Origin: CAJBVW01 sp964457335 | Lineage (GTDB): Bacteria > Myxococcota_A > UBA796 > SXON01 | Assembly: GCA_964457335.1 (NCBI GenBank) | Contig: CAYWGD010000021.1 | Coordinates: 1-64,000, forward strand | Reading direction: 5' to 3' | Length of the DNA stretch: 64,000 nucleotides | Shown here: piece after piece, positions 15,761 through 23,306 of the stretch | Layout of the letters: every line of letters starts with the position of its first letter | How positions within the stretch are numbered: position 1 is the stretch's first letter | Position numbers and translations under genes: made by a program | Notes under the pieces: model-generated | The model's input: only the letters and a program-made list of their open reading frames with translations | Databases searched by the model: none | What the model was told of the DNA's origin: nothing

Positions 15761-16739
15761 GCCCGGCCGCGCCCGCCTCCGTCTCGGCGGCGCCGAGGTC
15801 GGAGAGCGACACGCCCTGGCTCATGCGGTCGGCGGCCCACACGCGCCCGTCCGTGAGCGTGGGCAGGAGCCCCGCCACCCACATCGCCGCGCCGGCGGTG
15901 AGGGCCACCGCGTCGGCGTACGGCTCCGCGACGCCCCCCAGCGCCGCGGCGAGGCGCTGGGCGTCGTGCACCGTGCCAGCCGTGGCGAGCGACGTGGCGC
16001 CCACGGAGCCGCCCGGGTGCCGGAAGGTGCCCCGCGTGCCGTCCCGCCAGAGGTGCCCGACACACTCCGCGTGCGGGGAGAGGAAGGGCGCGCCGCCCGA
16101 GGTCACCACGAGCGCCGCGTCCGCGCCGCACTCCACGAGCGCGTCGAGCAGCGGCCCGGTGAGCGCCGGGTCGTCGACGCCCACGAGCTGGCGGGAGGGG
16201 CTCGCGGGGTTCAGGAGCGGCGCGAGCAGCGCGAAGAAGCGCGGGGCCGCGGCCGCCACCGGGAACAGGCGGGGAAGCGAGGGGTGGAAGCGCCGCCGGG
16301 CGAGGACCGCGAAGCCGCACCAGTCCAGCGCGGTCCGCGCGCGCCGGGCGTCGAGGTCGACCGGGATCCCGAGCGCGTGGAGCAGGGCGGCCCCGCCGTC
16401 CCGCGGCGGGCCGGCCCCCTGGTGCGCGACCGTCCCGTCGCAGGCCGCGACGAGCAGCGCGGCGCCGACCGACACGTCCACGAACGGGTGCGCGGCCGCG
16501 GAGGCGTCCACCACGTCGAGCACCACGCGGTTCGGCGGCACCGGCAGGGCGCTCGCCGCGCCGCGCAGCACCCCGGCGGCGGCGACGAGGCGCTCGGCCG
16601 TGATCGGCGCGGCCGCGAGGTCGGCCGCCAACGCGGCGGCCAGCGGAGCGTGCGCGCGTGCGGCGAGGATCTCTTCCAATCGATCTGAGAGTTCAGCGGG
16701 GGCGAGCGCCCCGTCGGAGGCCGGATCCCTTGCGTACAA
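15657..16739 (-). CDS. Divergent anthranilate phosphoribosyltransferase-like (TrpD-like) protein
   Basis: A 360-residue protein with the class III nucleoside phosphorylase fold of TrpD: an N-terminal helical bundle, then VVDASAAAHPFVDVSVGAALLVAAC, FFALLAPLLNPASPSRQLVGV, and a C-terminal FRHPGGSVG...TAGTVHDAQ region. The PRPP loop GTGGD of true TrpD is replaced by VDASA, and KHGNR by AHQGA, so catalysis is doubtful. It may belong with the TrpD2/YbiB group, whose E. coli member binds nucleic acid; that is inference. The TTG start is uncertain. A Pro/Arg/Ala-rich tail overlaps the PRC-barrel gene, so the true stop region deserves care. There are no trp genes nearby. Confidence 0.55.
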   Translation of the reverse strand: MYARDPASDGALAPAELSDRLEEILAARAHAPLAAALAADLAAAPITAERLVAAAGVLRGAASALPVPPNRVVLDVVDASAAAHPFVDVSVGAALLVAACDGTVAHQGAGPPRDGGAALLHALGIPVDLDARRARTALDWCGFAVLARRRFHPSLPRLFPVAAAAPRFFALLAPLLNPASPSRQLVGVDDPALTGPLLDALVECGADAALVVTSGGAPFLSPHAECVGHLWRDGTRGTFRHPGGSVGATSLATAGTVHDAQRLAAALGGVAEPYADAVALTAGAAMWVAGLLPTLTDGRVWAADRMSQGVSLSDLGAAETEAGAAGPTSPSRTAPAPAPTSPRSPRPPRAGGRRAPGRRG

Positions 16740-16744
16740 CGTCC

Positions 16745-16779
16745 ACCCTGGGCGCCGGCCGAAGGCCGGAATCCAGGGT
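16745..16779 (-). terminator. Hairpin between corA and the TrpD-like gene
   Basis: On the minus strand an outer ACCCTGG-type arm and inner CCGGCC-TTCG-GCCGG stem form a strong UUCG-capped hairpin. It lies about 55 bases after the corA stop and just before the TrpD-like start, so it could end corA transcription or control the next gene. No U-run follows. Confidence 0.45.
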
Positions 16780-16832
16780 CAACGTAGCCCATCCGCTTCC
16801 AACAGGGAAGCACGGGTCCGATCGGTGTCCGA

Positions 16833-17789
16833 TCAGAACCAGCGCCGTGCGCGGAAGAGCACCAGGAGCACGGCCGCGCTGGCGATCATGATCGCGACCG
16901 CCATCCAGAAGCCGTAGCCGTGGTGGCTGATGGGGATGACGTCGAAGTTCATCCCGAAGATGCCCGAGACCACGGTCCACGGGAGCGCGAGCGTGCTCAC
17001 GATCGCCAGGTACTTCATCACCTGGTTGAGCCGCTCGTTCACTACGTTGGAGTGTACCTGGAGCGCGCCGTTGCACACGTCCAGGAGTAGGGCCGTCTGC
17101 TCCTGGATGGTGGTCAGGTGGTCGAGGACGTCGCGAAAGTAGATGCGTGCCAGGTCGTTCGGTTGGCCGTCGGACTCGACGACGCGCTTCACGAGCTCGA
17201 TCTGTGGGAGTGTCATGCGGCGCAGCATCAAGAGGTCCCGGCGCACCCACACGAGGTCCTCCACGAGCCCGATCTGCTCGGGTTGCGTGGCCTGCTCCGT
17301 CAGCGCGTCCACGCGCTTCTCGAGGTCGTAGAGCGCGTTGGTGTACTCGTCGACGACCGCGTCCACGAGCGCGTGCACGATGCTGTCGGCGTCGCTGCCG
17401 ACGCGCTCGGGGAAGGTCGCCAGCGTCTTGAACACGCGCTCGACCGCCGCGATCTCCTTCGCGCGCACGCTGACCACGAGCCCGGGGCGCAGGAAGATGG
17501 AGATCGGCTCGGTGTCGAGGAGGTCGTCGGTGGTGCGGTCGAGCGCTTGCGTCACGACGAAGGTGTGGTTCGGGTAGCGCTCGTACTTGGAGCGCTTCTG
17601 CCCGTGCGTCACGTCCTCGACCGCCAGCGGGTGGAAGTGGAACATCGCCGTGAGCAGCGCGATCTCCTCGTGCGTGGGCTTGAAGAGGTCTACCCAGACC
17701 GTGGCGTCGGGCTGCGGCGCGCACGCGAGCTCGATCGAGGCGTTCGCCTCGACGCGGCCGTCGTGGTGCAGGATGTGCGTGCGGATCAC
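16833..17789 (-). CDS. corA: CorA-family Mg2+/Co2+ transporter
   Basis: A 318-residue inner-membrane ion channel. A long soluble N-terminal domain (including HPLAVEDVTHGQKRSKYERYPNHTF and FLRPGLVVSVRA) leads into the stalk helix and two C-terminal membrane helices. The first helix ends with the family signature GMN (SGIFGMNF), and the loop reads DVIPISHHGYGFW. The C-terminus is basic (FRARRWF), as usual. Length fits CorA. It starts with GTG; the start lies about 20 bases from hairpin-family copy F. Confidence 0.92.
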   Translation of the reverse strand: MIRTHILHHDGRVEANASIELACAPQPDATVWVDLFKPTHEEIALLTAMFHFHPLAVEDVTHGQKRSKYERYPNHTFVVTQALDRTTDDLLDTEPISIFLRPGLVVSVRAKEIAAVERVFKTLATFPERVGSDADSIVHALVDAVVDEYTNALYDLEKRVDALTEQATQPEQIGLVEDLVWVRRDLLMLRRMTLPQIELVKRVVESDGQPNDLARIYFRDVLDHLTTIQEQTALLLDVCNGALQVHSNVVNERLNQVMKYLAIVSTLALPWTVVSGIFGMNFDVIPISHHGYGFWMAVAIMIASAAVLLVLFRARRWF

Positions 17790-17807
17790 GGCCGCGCTCT
17801 AACGCCA

Positions 17808-17972
17808 CGTGGGGGGGCGTTGCGGGGGGGGGGGGGGGCGCCGCCCCCCCCCCCCCCCCCCCCACCCCACCCCCCGAGNNNNNNNNNNGGTTGGGGGTGG
17901 GGTAACCCGCCCCCCCCTAACCCCCCGGGGGGGGGGGGTGGGGGGGGGCCCCCCCCCCCCGCCCCAAGAAAA
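17808..17972 (-). repeat. 3-prime hairpin family, copy F, enclosing an assembly gap
   Basis: Read on the minus strand it begins TTTTCTTGGGGC about 13 bases after the moeZ stop and ends GCAACGCCCC at 17812-17824. Between them are long G and C homopolymers and 10 N (17879-17888). The two ends match the other copies, so the gap is very likely the unresolved loop or stem of this hairpin. The exact length is unknown. Confidence 0.6.
17879..17888. other. Assembly gap (10 N)
   Basis: Ten ambiguous bases within homopolymer G/C runs. The flanking runs may themselves be sequencing artefacts. Confidence 0.99.
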
Positions 17973-17985
17973 GATCGAGCCAGCC

Positions 17986-19134
17986 CTAGTAGATGGGCAT
18001 GCTCGGGTCGATCGACTTCGCCCAGCCGACGATGCCACCCTCGAGGTTGGTCACCTTGTAGCCGTTGGCGGCGAGCACCGCCGCGGCCTGCGACGAGCGG
18101 CCGCCGAGCTTGCAGTGCACGAGGATCTCGCGGTCCTTGGGGATCTCGGCGAGGCGGTTGCCGACCTCGGTGTGCGGGATGAGCGCGTCGGCCCACGGGA
18201 AGCGCACGATGGCGGCCTCCGCGTCGTTGCGCACGTCGAGCACGAAGGGCTTCCAGCCCTCCTGGAGCCGGCGGTTCGCCTCCTCGACGGAGATGCGGCC
18301 GAACGCTTCGGACTGGATCACGGGGGCCTCCTCGCGCGGCTTCTCCGTCTTGGGGACGCCGCAGAACTGGTCGTAGTCGATGAGCGCCGTGATCGTCGGC
18401 GCGTCGGGATCCCGCCTGAGCTTGAGCTCGCGGAACTTCATGGTCAAGGCGTCGAACAAGAGGAGCCGCCCGGAGAGGGTCTCGCCCACGCCGAGGAGGA
18501 TCTTGAGCGTCTCGTTCGCCTGGATGCAGCCCACGATGCCGGGGAGCACGCCGAGCACGCCACCTTCCGCGCAGGAAGGCACGAGCCCGGGCGGCGGCGG
18601 CTCGGGGTAGAGGTCGCGGTAATTCGGGCCGCCCTTGTAGTTGAAGACGCTCGCCTGGCCCTCGAAGCGGAAGATCGAGCCGTACACGTTCGGCTTCCCG
18701 AGGATCACGCACGCGTCGTTGACGAGGTAGCGGGTGGGGAAGTTGTCCGTGCCGTCGACGATCACGTCGTAGGGGGCGCCGATGCGGAGCGCGTTCTCGC
18801 TGGTGAGGGGCTCCTCGTAGACGTCCACCTGCACGAAGGGGTTCACGTCGAGGATGCGCTCCTTCGCGCTCTGCACCTTGGGCTTCCCGACGGTGGACGT
18901 GCCGTGGATGATCTGCCGCTGGAGGTTGGACGCGTCGACCACGTCGAAGTCGACGATGCCGATGCGGCCGACGCCCGCTGCGGCCAGGTAGAGCAGGAGC
19001 GGCGAGCCGAGCCCGCCCGTGCCGACGCAGAGCACGCTCGCGTCCTTGAGCTTCTTCTGGCCTTCCATGCCGACTTCCGGCAGGATCAGGTGGCGGGAGT
19101 ACCGGGCGATCTCGTCGTTGGAGAGGGTGCTCAC
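17986..19134 (-). CDS. moeZ: MoeZ/ThiF-type E1-like adenylyl- and sulfurtransferase with rhodanese domain
   Basis: A 382-residue enzyme that would adenylate the C-terminal Gly of a sulfur carrier and load it with sulfur. Residues 1-245 are the ThiF/MoeB domain: nucleotide loop VGTGGLGSP, DFDVVDASNLQRQ, VDGTDNFPTR, and the cysteine in PSCAEGGVLG. The paired zinc cysteines seen in MoeB are missing (the segment reads RRDPDAPTI). Residues 285-382 are a rhodanese domain with the active loop VHCKLGGRS. It overlaps the carrier gene by four bases (GTGA), so the two are coupled. The domain order matches mycobacterial MoeZ, which activates CysO. Confidence 0.9.
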   Translation of the reverse strand: MSTLSNDEIARYSRHLILPEVGMEGQKKLKDASVLCVGTGGLGSPLLLYLAAAGVGRIGIVDFDVVDASNLQRQIIHGTSTVGKPKVQSAKERILDVNPFVQVDVYEEPLTSENALRIGAPYDVIVDGTDNFPTRYLVNDACVILGKPNVYGSIFRFEGQASVFNYKGGPNYRDLYPEPPPPGLVPSCAEGGVLGVLPGIVGCIQANETLKILLGVGETLSGRLLLFDALTMKFRELKLRRDPDAPTITALIDYDQFCGVPKTEKPREEAPVIQSEAFGRISVEEANRRLQEGWKPFVLDVRNDAEAAIVRFPWADALIPHTEVGNRLAEIPKDREILVHCKLGGRSSQAAAVLAANGYKVTNLEGGIVGWAKSIDPSMPIY

Positions 19135-19409
19135 GCGGCACCCCCGGCGATGGAGGGGACGATGACGAGCGTGTCGCCGTCCTTGACCGGCGTCGCGTCC
19201 TTCTCGAGGAAGCGGATGTCCTCCTCGTTGAGGTACACGTTGACGAAGCTCCGGAGCTTGCCCGTCGGGTCGCGCAGGTGCTTGGAGAGGGCCGGGTAGC
19301 CGGTCGTGAGCGCGTCGAGCGCCTGGCCGGCCGTGGCGGCGTGGACGACGACGGAGGCCTTGCCGTCGGTGTAGGCGCGGAGGGCGGCGGGGATGGCGAT
19401 GGAGATCAT
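19131..19409 (-). CDS. cysO: CysO/ThiS/MoaD-like sulfur carrier protein with Ala-Ala tail
   Basis: A 92-residue ubiquitin-like carrier. The pattern AIPAALRAYTDGKASVVV, YPALSKHLRD, SFVNVYLNEEDIRFL and DGDTLVIVPSIAGG is typical of CysO/MoaD. The protein does not end in Gly-Gly: two alanines follow (AGGAA), so the carrier would need trimming before the E1 can adenylate it. The JAMM protease encoded directly upstream is the obvious candidate, as in sulfur carriers with extra C-terminal residues such as HcyS. Neighbours (E1, JAMM, cysteine synthase) point to cysteine synthesis by a protein thiocarboxylate. Confidence 0.85.
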   Translation of the reverse strand: MISIAIPAALRAYTDGKASVVVHAATAGQALDALTTGYPALSKHLRDPTGKLRSFVNVYLNEEDIRFLEKDATPVKDGDTLVIVPSIAGGAA

Positions 19410-19413
19410 GGCT

Positions 19414-19836
19414 TCAATCCTGGGTGATGGGCGTTTCGGTCATGGCTTCGCGATCGTCGGTGAGCCACCAACATCGGGTGTCGGCGACCTCGCCGCCTTC
19501 GACCGACGTGATCACGTAGGCCATGTTCGGGAGCGCGTGCTCCCGGTCGAAGTCCGAGTACGACGCAGGATGATCCGGGTGGCTGTGGTAGTAGCCGACG
19601 ACCTCGAGCCCCTCGGCCTCGAGCCGCTGCTCCGCCTTCCAGAGCACCATCGCGCTCACGTGGTAGCGGTTCTGCGGGCTGTCCGCCCGCTCGTTCTCCA
19701 GCGTGACGACGCGGGTGACCGCGCGCCCTTCGCGCCGCCCGGCGAGGATGCCGACGACCTCGTGCGGGTAGCCGGCGCGCGCGTGCGCGTGGATGCGATT
19801 CAGCTCGGGAGCGGGGATGTGGAGGGTCAGGGCCAC
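19414..19836 (-). CDS. mec: JAMM/Mec-type metalloprotease
   Basis: A 140-residue zinc peptidase of the JAB1/MPN+ (JAMM) family. The motif HSHPDHPASYSDFD gives the full HxH(x7)SxxD zinc site, and the upstream Glu is in YPHEVVGILAGRR. In the CysO pathway this enzyme (Mec+) releases cysteine from the CysO-cysteine adduct; here it may also remove the Ala-Ala tail of the adjacent carrier. I chose the GTG at 19836, which overlaps the end of cysM by 10 bases and begins the protein as VALTLHIPAPELN. The carrier gene starts 4 bases after this stop. Confidence 0.88.
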   Translation of the reverse strand: MALTLHIPAPELNRIHAHARAGYPHEVVGILAGRREGRAVTRVVTLENERADSPQNRYHVSAMVLWKAEQRLEAEGLEVVGYYHSHPDHPASYSDFDREHALPNMAYVITSVEGGEVADTRCWWLTDDREAMTETPITQD

Positions 19837-20732
19837 AGGTGGTCCTCGGAGAGGTAGCGCTCGCCGGAGTCCGGGAAGAGCGTGACGACGACGCCGCGCC
19901 CGCCGTCGGCCTCGATGGCGCGCGCGACCTGGAGGGCGCCCCAGGCGGCGGCGGCGGCGGACGGCCCGACGAGCAGGCCCTCCTCGCGCGCGAGCCGGCG
20001 CATGAGCAGGTGCGACTCCTCGGTGGGCGCGCCGAGGTCGTCGTCGGCGAGCGTGGCGTCGTAGATGCGCGGGACGATCGCCGTCTCCATGTGCTTGAGC
20101 CCCTCGAGCCCGTGGAAGGGGGCGTCGGGCTGCACGGACACGCACTTGATGCGCGGGTCGTACTCCTTCAGCCGACGGCTCGTCCCCATGAACGTGCCGG
20201 ACGTGCCGAGCCCCGCGACCCAGTGCGTGACGCGCCCGCCGGTGTCACGCCAGATCTCCGGCGCCGTGCCCCGGTAGTGGGCCCGCCAGTTCGCGTCGTT
20301 GCTGTACTGGTCGAGGTAGAGGTAGCGGTCGGGGTGCTCGGCGACGAGCGCCTGCGCCTTCCGGATGGCGCCGTCGCTGCCCTCGAGCGGGTCGGTCTCG
20401 ACGATCTCGACGCCGTAGGCGCGGAGGATCTTCTTGCGCTCGCGGTTGGCGTTGGCGGGCAGGCAGAGCGTGAGCGCATGCCCGCGCGTGGCGGCGATCA
20501 TCCCGTAGGCGATGCCGGTGTTCCCCGAGGACGAGTCCAGGAGCCGCATGCTCGGCTTGATGCGGCCCTGCTCCTCGGCGTCGCGGATGATCGACCACGC
20601 GGCGCGGTCCTTGACGGAGCCGCCCGGGTTGAACCACTCGAGCTTGGCCCAGACCTCGATGCGGTCGGGGAGGTCGTCGACGACGCGACGGAGGCGGACG
20701 AGCGGGGTGTTTCCGATGCGATCGACGAGCAT
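19827..20732 (-). CDS. cysM: CysM-type cysteine synthase (CysO-dependent)
   Basis: A 301-residue PLP enzyme that joins an activated serine to sulfide or, in this context, to the thiocarboxylate of CysO. K41 in NPGGSVKDR forms the Schiff base; DSSSGNTGIAYGM binds the substrate carboxylate; GLGTSGTFMGTSRRL binds the PLP phosphate. The sequence and length resemble mycobacterial CysM, which uses O-phosphoserine, more than CysK. The ATG at 20732 starts MLVDRIGNTPLVRL, the standard start. The operon coaC-cysM-mec-cysO-moeZ supports the CysO route. Substrate preference is inferred from context. Confidence 0.88.
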   Translation of the reverse strand: MLVDRIGNTPLVRLRRVVDDLPDRIEVWAKLEWFNPGGSVKDRAAWSIIRDAEEQGRIKPSMRLLDSSSGNTGIAYGMIAATRGHALTLCLPANANRERKKILRAYGVEIVETDPLEGSDGAIRKAQALVAEHPDRYLYLDQYSNDANWRAHYRGTAPEIWRDTGGRVTHWVAGLGTSGTFMGTSRRLKEYDPRIKCVSVQPDAPFHGLEGLKHMETAIVPRIYDATLADDDLGAPTEESHLLMRRLAREEGLLVGPSAAAAAWGALQVARAIEADGGRGVVVTLFPDSGERYLSEDHLWP

Positions 20733-20749
20733 GGCGGGGTCCGGCCGAT

Positions 20750-21337
20750 CTAGGTTCCGGGCTCCGCCGCGGCAACGCCACCCGCGGGACGTGTAGCCGC
20801 CATGACGAGCGCGAGCAGATCCGACGGATCCGGCAGCCCGCCGGGGCCTGTGTCCCCGCAGGCGAGGCGCTTCGACACCGGGTCGACGACCGCGTAGCGA
20901 TCGAGCTCCGCGAGCCAGCGGAGGTTCCGGCGTACGACCGGGTGATCCCACATGGCCGTGTTCATGGCGGGCGCGAGCACGACGGGCGTGCGCGTCGGGA
21001 TGGCCAAAAGCACGGTCGTCAGCGCGTCGTCGGCGAGGCCGCAGGCGAGCTTGCCGAGGGTGTTCGCGGAGAGCGGCGCCACGATCGCGACGTCCGCCCA
21101 CTTCGCCCAGGAGATGTGGTCGATGGCGCTGGTGGAGCCGGGGAGCGGCGCGCCCGCGAAGGTGTCGAGCAGCACCGGGTTGCCGGAGAGCGCCTCGAAG
21201 GTCACGGGCCCCACGAAGCGGGTCGCGTTGGCGCTCATCACCACGCGCACCTCGTGGCCGGCCTTCACCGCGAGGCTCACGAGCTCGCACGCCTTGTACG
21301 CCGCGATGCCGCCGGTCACGCCGAGGAGGATCTTCAT
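20750..21337 (-). CDS. coaC: Phosphopantothenoylcysteine decarboxylase (CoaC domain only)
   Basis: A 195-residue FMN enzyme of coenzyme A synthesis. It starts MKILLGVTGGIAAYKA, has the catalytic His region AIDHISWAKWADVAIVAPLSANTLGKLACG, the PAMN motif (LAPAMNTAMWDHP), and the substrate flap cysteine in LACGDTGPGGLPDP. The usual bacterial CoaBC fusion has a CoaB synthetase domain after about residue 190; here the protein stops there, so CoaB must be elsewhere. The next gene starts 17 bases on. Its substrate contains cysteine, a plausible metabolic link to the cysteine genes it leads. Confidence 0.85.
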   Translation of the reverse strand: MKILLGVTGGIAAYKACELVSLAVKAGHEVRVVMSANATRFVGPVTFEALSGNPVLLDTFAGAPLPGSTSAIDHISWAKWADVAIVAPLSANTLGKLACGLADDALTTVLLAIPTRTPVVLAPAMNTAMWDHPVVRRNLRWLAELDRYAVVDPVSKRLACGDTGPGGLPDPSDLLALVMAATRPAGGVAAAEPGT

Positions 21338-21365
21338 CGGCGGGTCGTAACCGGACGCGCCGCCC

Positions 21366-23207
21366 TCAGTCGTCGAGGCGCGGCTCGCCCGCGAGCGCCG
21401 TCACCAGGAGCTCGCGGTAGAGCTGCAGCGCGTCGCGGTTGTCGTAGATGGCGTAGTGGTCGTCGTCGGGGAACTGGCCGAGGCCGGCGGTGACGGGGTC
21501 CCCGTCCCAGCCGACGGCGTTGCCCTCGGTGGGGAGGTCGTCGGGGGAGAGGCCGCGCAGCGCGAGGCCCTCGGGGTCGGTGGCGGCGTCGCCGACGATG
21601 GGGACGCGGGCGGCCGCGGCGAGCGCCTCGGTGGTGACGGACGGGGTCGCGGCGTCGTGCAGGCCCTCGGTCAGGACGATGTCCAGCGGCGCGGCGTCCC
21701 AGCCCGGGGCCTCGGCGAACCAGTAGGGGCCGTAGTTGAGCGGGTCGGTGGCCTCCGACAACATCTGGACGAGCCCCACGACCGGGTGGAAGGTCGTGAG
21801 CGCCTCGCCCTCCTCGAAGCCGAGCGCGGCGGCGAGCACCTGCGCGATGTCGAGGGGGTCCTTGCGGAGCACGATCGTCATGGCGAGGCCGCCGCCGGTG
21901 CCGGAGAAGCCCGCGGCCCGCACGCGGTCGCCGAAGAAGGGGGCGCCGATGGCCCCGACGAGCCCGCCCTGCGAGTGGCCGAAGTAGGCGACGCGCTCGG
22001 GGTCGAGCCGGATGGTCTCGCCCTCGAAGGTGAACGTGGGCGCCGCGCGCGTGAGGAGCTCGGCGAGGTAGACCTGGTCGAGCGCCCCCTGGCGGAAGTT
22101 CGTGCGCCCGGCGTCCGGGTTCGCGTAGTTGAAGCTGTCGAGCTCGGGGCTCGTGCCCTCCGTCGCGCGGTCGTAGTGGAGCGGCTGGGAGATGCCGATC
22201 ATCGCGACGCCCTCGCGGGACATCACTGTGGCCTCCTCGGCGTTGGCGCCGCTGTCGCAGAAGGAGAGGTAGTCGCCGCCGGTGCCGTGGCTGTAGAGCA
22301 CGACCGGCCAGCCGCCGTCCGGCACGTCGCTGTGCTTCGGGATCGTGAGCGCGAAGCGGACGCGCTCCCAGAACGCGATCTCCGGGCTCCCGTCGGCGGC
22401 GAAGCGGAAGCCGCCGCCCTCGGTGCGGTAGGGCCGCTCGCCGTGTTGCCACACGGGCACGACGACCTCCCCCGTGTAGAGCAGGTAGCCGCCGCGGTCC
22501 TCCAGGAAGCTCAGCTCCTGGTCGAGCGAGGGGAGGCCGATCTCCTCGCGGATCGCGCGCGCGATGCGGGCGGTCTCGCGCACGGGGTCCTGGGTGGTGA
22601 AGGGGACGGCGAGCGAGACGCTGGCGGGATCGACGCCGAGGCCGAGCAGCGTCTCCTCGGTCTCCGCGAGGTCCGGATCGCCGCCGACGCCCCAGGCCTG
22701 GCCCACGCTCGCGGCGAGCGGGGCGCGCAGCACGAGCGCGTAGGTGGTGGACGGGCGGAGCGGGAAGCCGAAGACCGGCGCCGCGGCGAGCAGGTTGCCG
22801 GGCTGGAAGGTGGTCTTCTGCTCGGTCCACTCGAAGGCGAGCGGCACGCGCTCCCCGCGGAAGGGGCTGTCCCGGTCGACGTCGACGAGGAGCACCGGCG
22901 ATTCGAGCCCGAGCGACGCCTCGGGGGAGGGGAGGAGCGACTCGTCGATGGGCGCCTCGAAGCGCACGTACATCGGCGAGTTGTTGCCGAAGCCGTCGAT
23001 CTGCCCGGCGGCGGCGAGGTAGGCGTCGACGATCGGGAAGCTGCCCTCGCCCGGGAACTCCGCGACGTCGGGGTGCCCGTCCACGCGCCGCGCGTCGGAG
23101 GGGAAGGGGCGGTCGAAGAAGTCGGGTCCTTCCACGATCGGCGCCACGCCGCCGCCTTGTCCGGACGTGCAGGCACCGAGGAGAAAGAGGAGGAGCGGCG
23201 ATGGCAT
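21366..23207 (-). CDS. Secreted alpha/beta-hydrolase lipoprotein
   Basis: A 613-residue exported lipoprotein (MPSPLLLFLLGAC, lipobox LGAC). Residues 20-280 are a beta-rich N-terminal region with FFDRPFPSDARR, a phrase common in myxobacterial secreted proteins. The C-terminal half is an alpha/beta hydrolase: oxyanion strand WPVVLYSHGTGG, nucleophile elbow FGHSQGG, and probable catalytic His in DDDHYAIYDN. The ATG at 23207 puts the lipobox at residue 13. Likely an esterase or lipase acting at the cell surface; the substrate is not known. It is divergent from the aminotransferase-fold gene. Confidence 0.7.
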   Translation of the reverse strand: MPSPLLLFLLGACTSGQGGGVAPIVEGPDFFDRPFPSDARRVDGHPDVAEFPGEGSFPIVDAYLAAAGQIDGFGNNSPMYVRFEAPIDESLLPSPEASLGLESPVLLVDVDRDSPFRGERVPLAFEWTEQKTTFQPGNLLAAAPVFGFPLRPSTTYALVLRAPLAASVGQAWGVGGDPDLAETEETLLGLGVDPASVSLAVPFTTQDPVRETARIARAIREEIGLPSLDQELSFLEDRGGYLLYTGEVVVPVWQHGERPYRTEGGGFRFAADGSPEIAFWERVRFALTIPKHSDVPDGGWPVVLYSHGTGGDYLSFCDSGANAEEATVMSREGVAMIGISQPLHYDRATEGTSPELDSFNYANPDAGRTNFRQGALDQVYLAELLTRAAPTFTFEGETIRLDPERVAYFGHSQGGLVGAIGAPFFGDRVRAAGFSGTGGGLAMTIVLRKDPLDIAQVLAAALGFEEGEALTTFHPVVGLVQMLSEATDPLNYGPYWFAEAPGWDAAPLDIVLTEGLHDAATPSVTTEALAAAARVPIVGDAATDPEGLALRGLSPDDLPTEGNAVGWDGDPVTAGLGQFPDDDHYAIYDNRDALQLYRELLVTALAGEPRLDD

Positions 23208-23306
23208 CCCGCGAAGTGTAGCCCGACCGTGGCGGACGGAAAGTGCGTTCGGAGTGCGAGCGCGTATCCCTCTCCGGTCGCGCTTCTGGCACACTTGGCA
23301 GAAGCC

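Noticed and set aside
17821..17960. G-quadruplex or genuine long poly-G/poly-C tracts
   Set aside because: The homopolymers flank an N gap and probably include assembly artefact, so no structural claim is made from them.
23289..23303. Sigma-54 promoter before the aminotransferase gene (TGGCACACTTGGCA)
   Set aside because: The -12-like half is too close to the -24 half.
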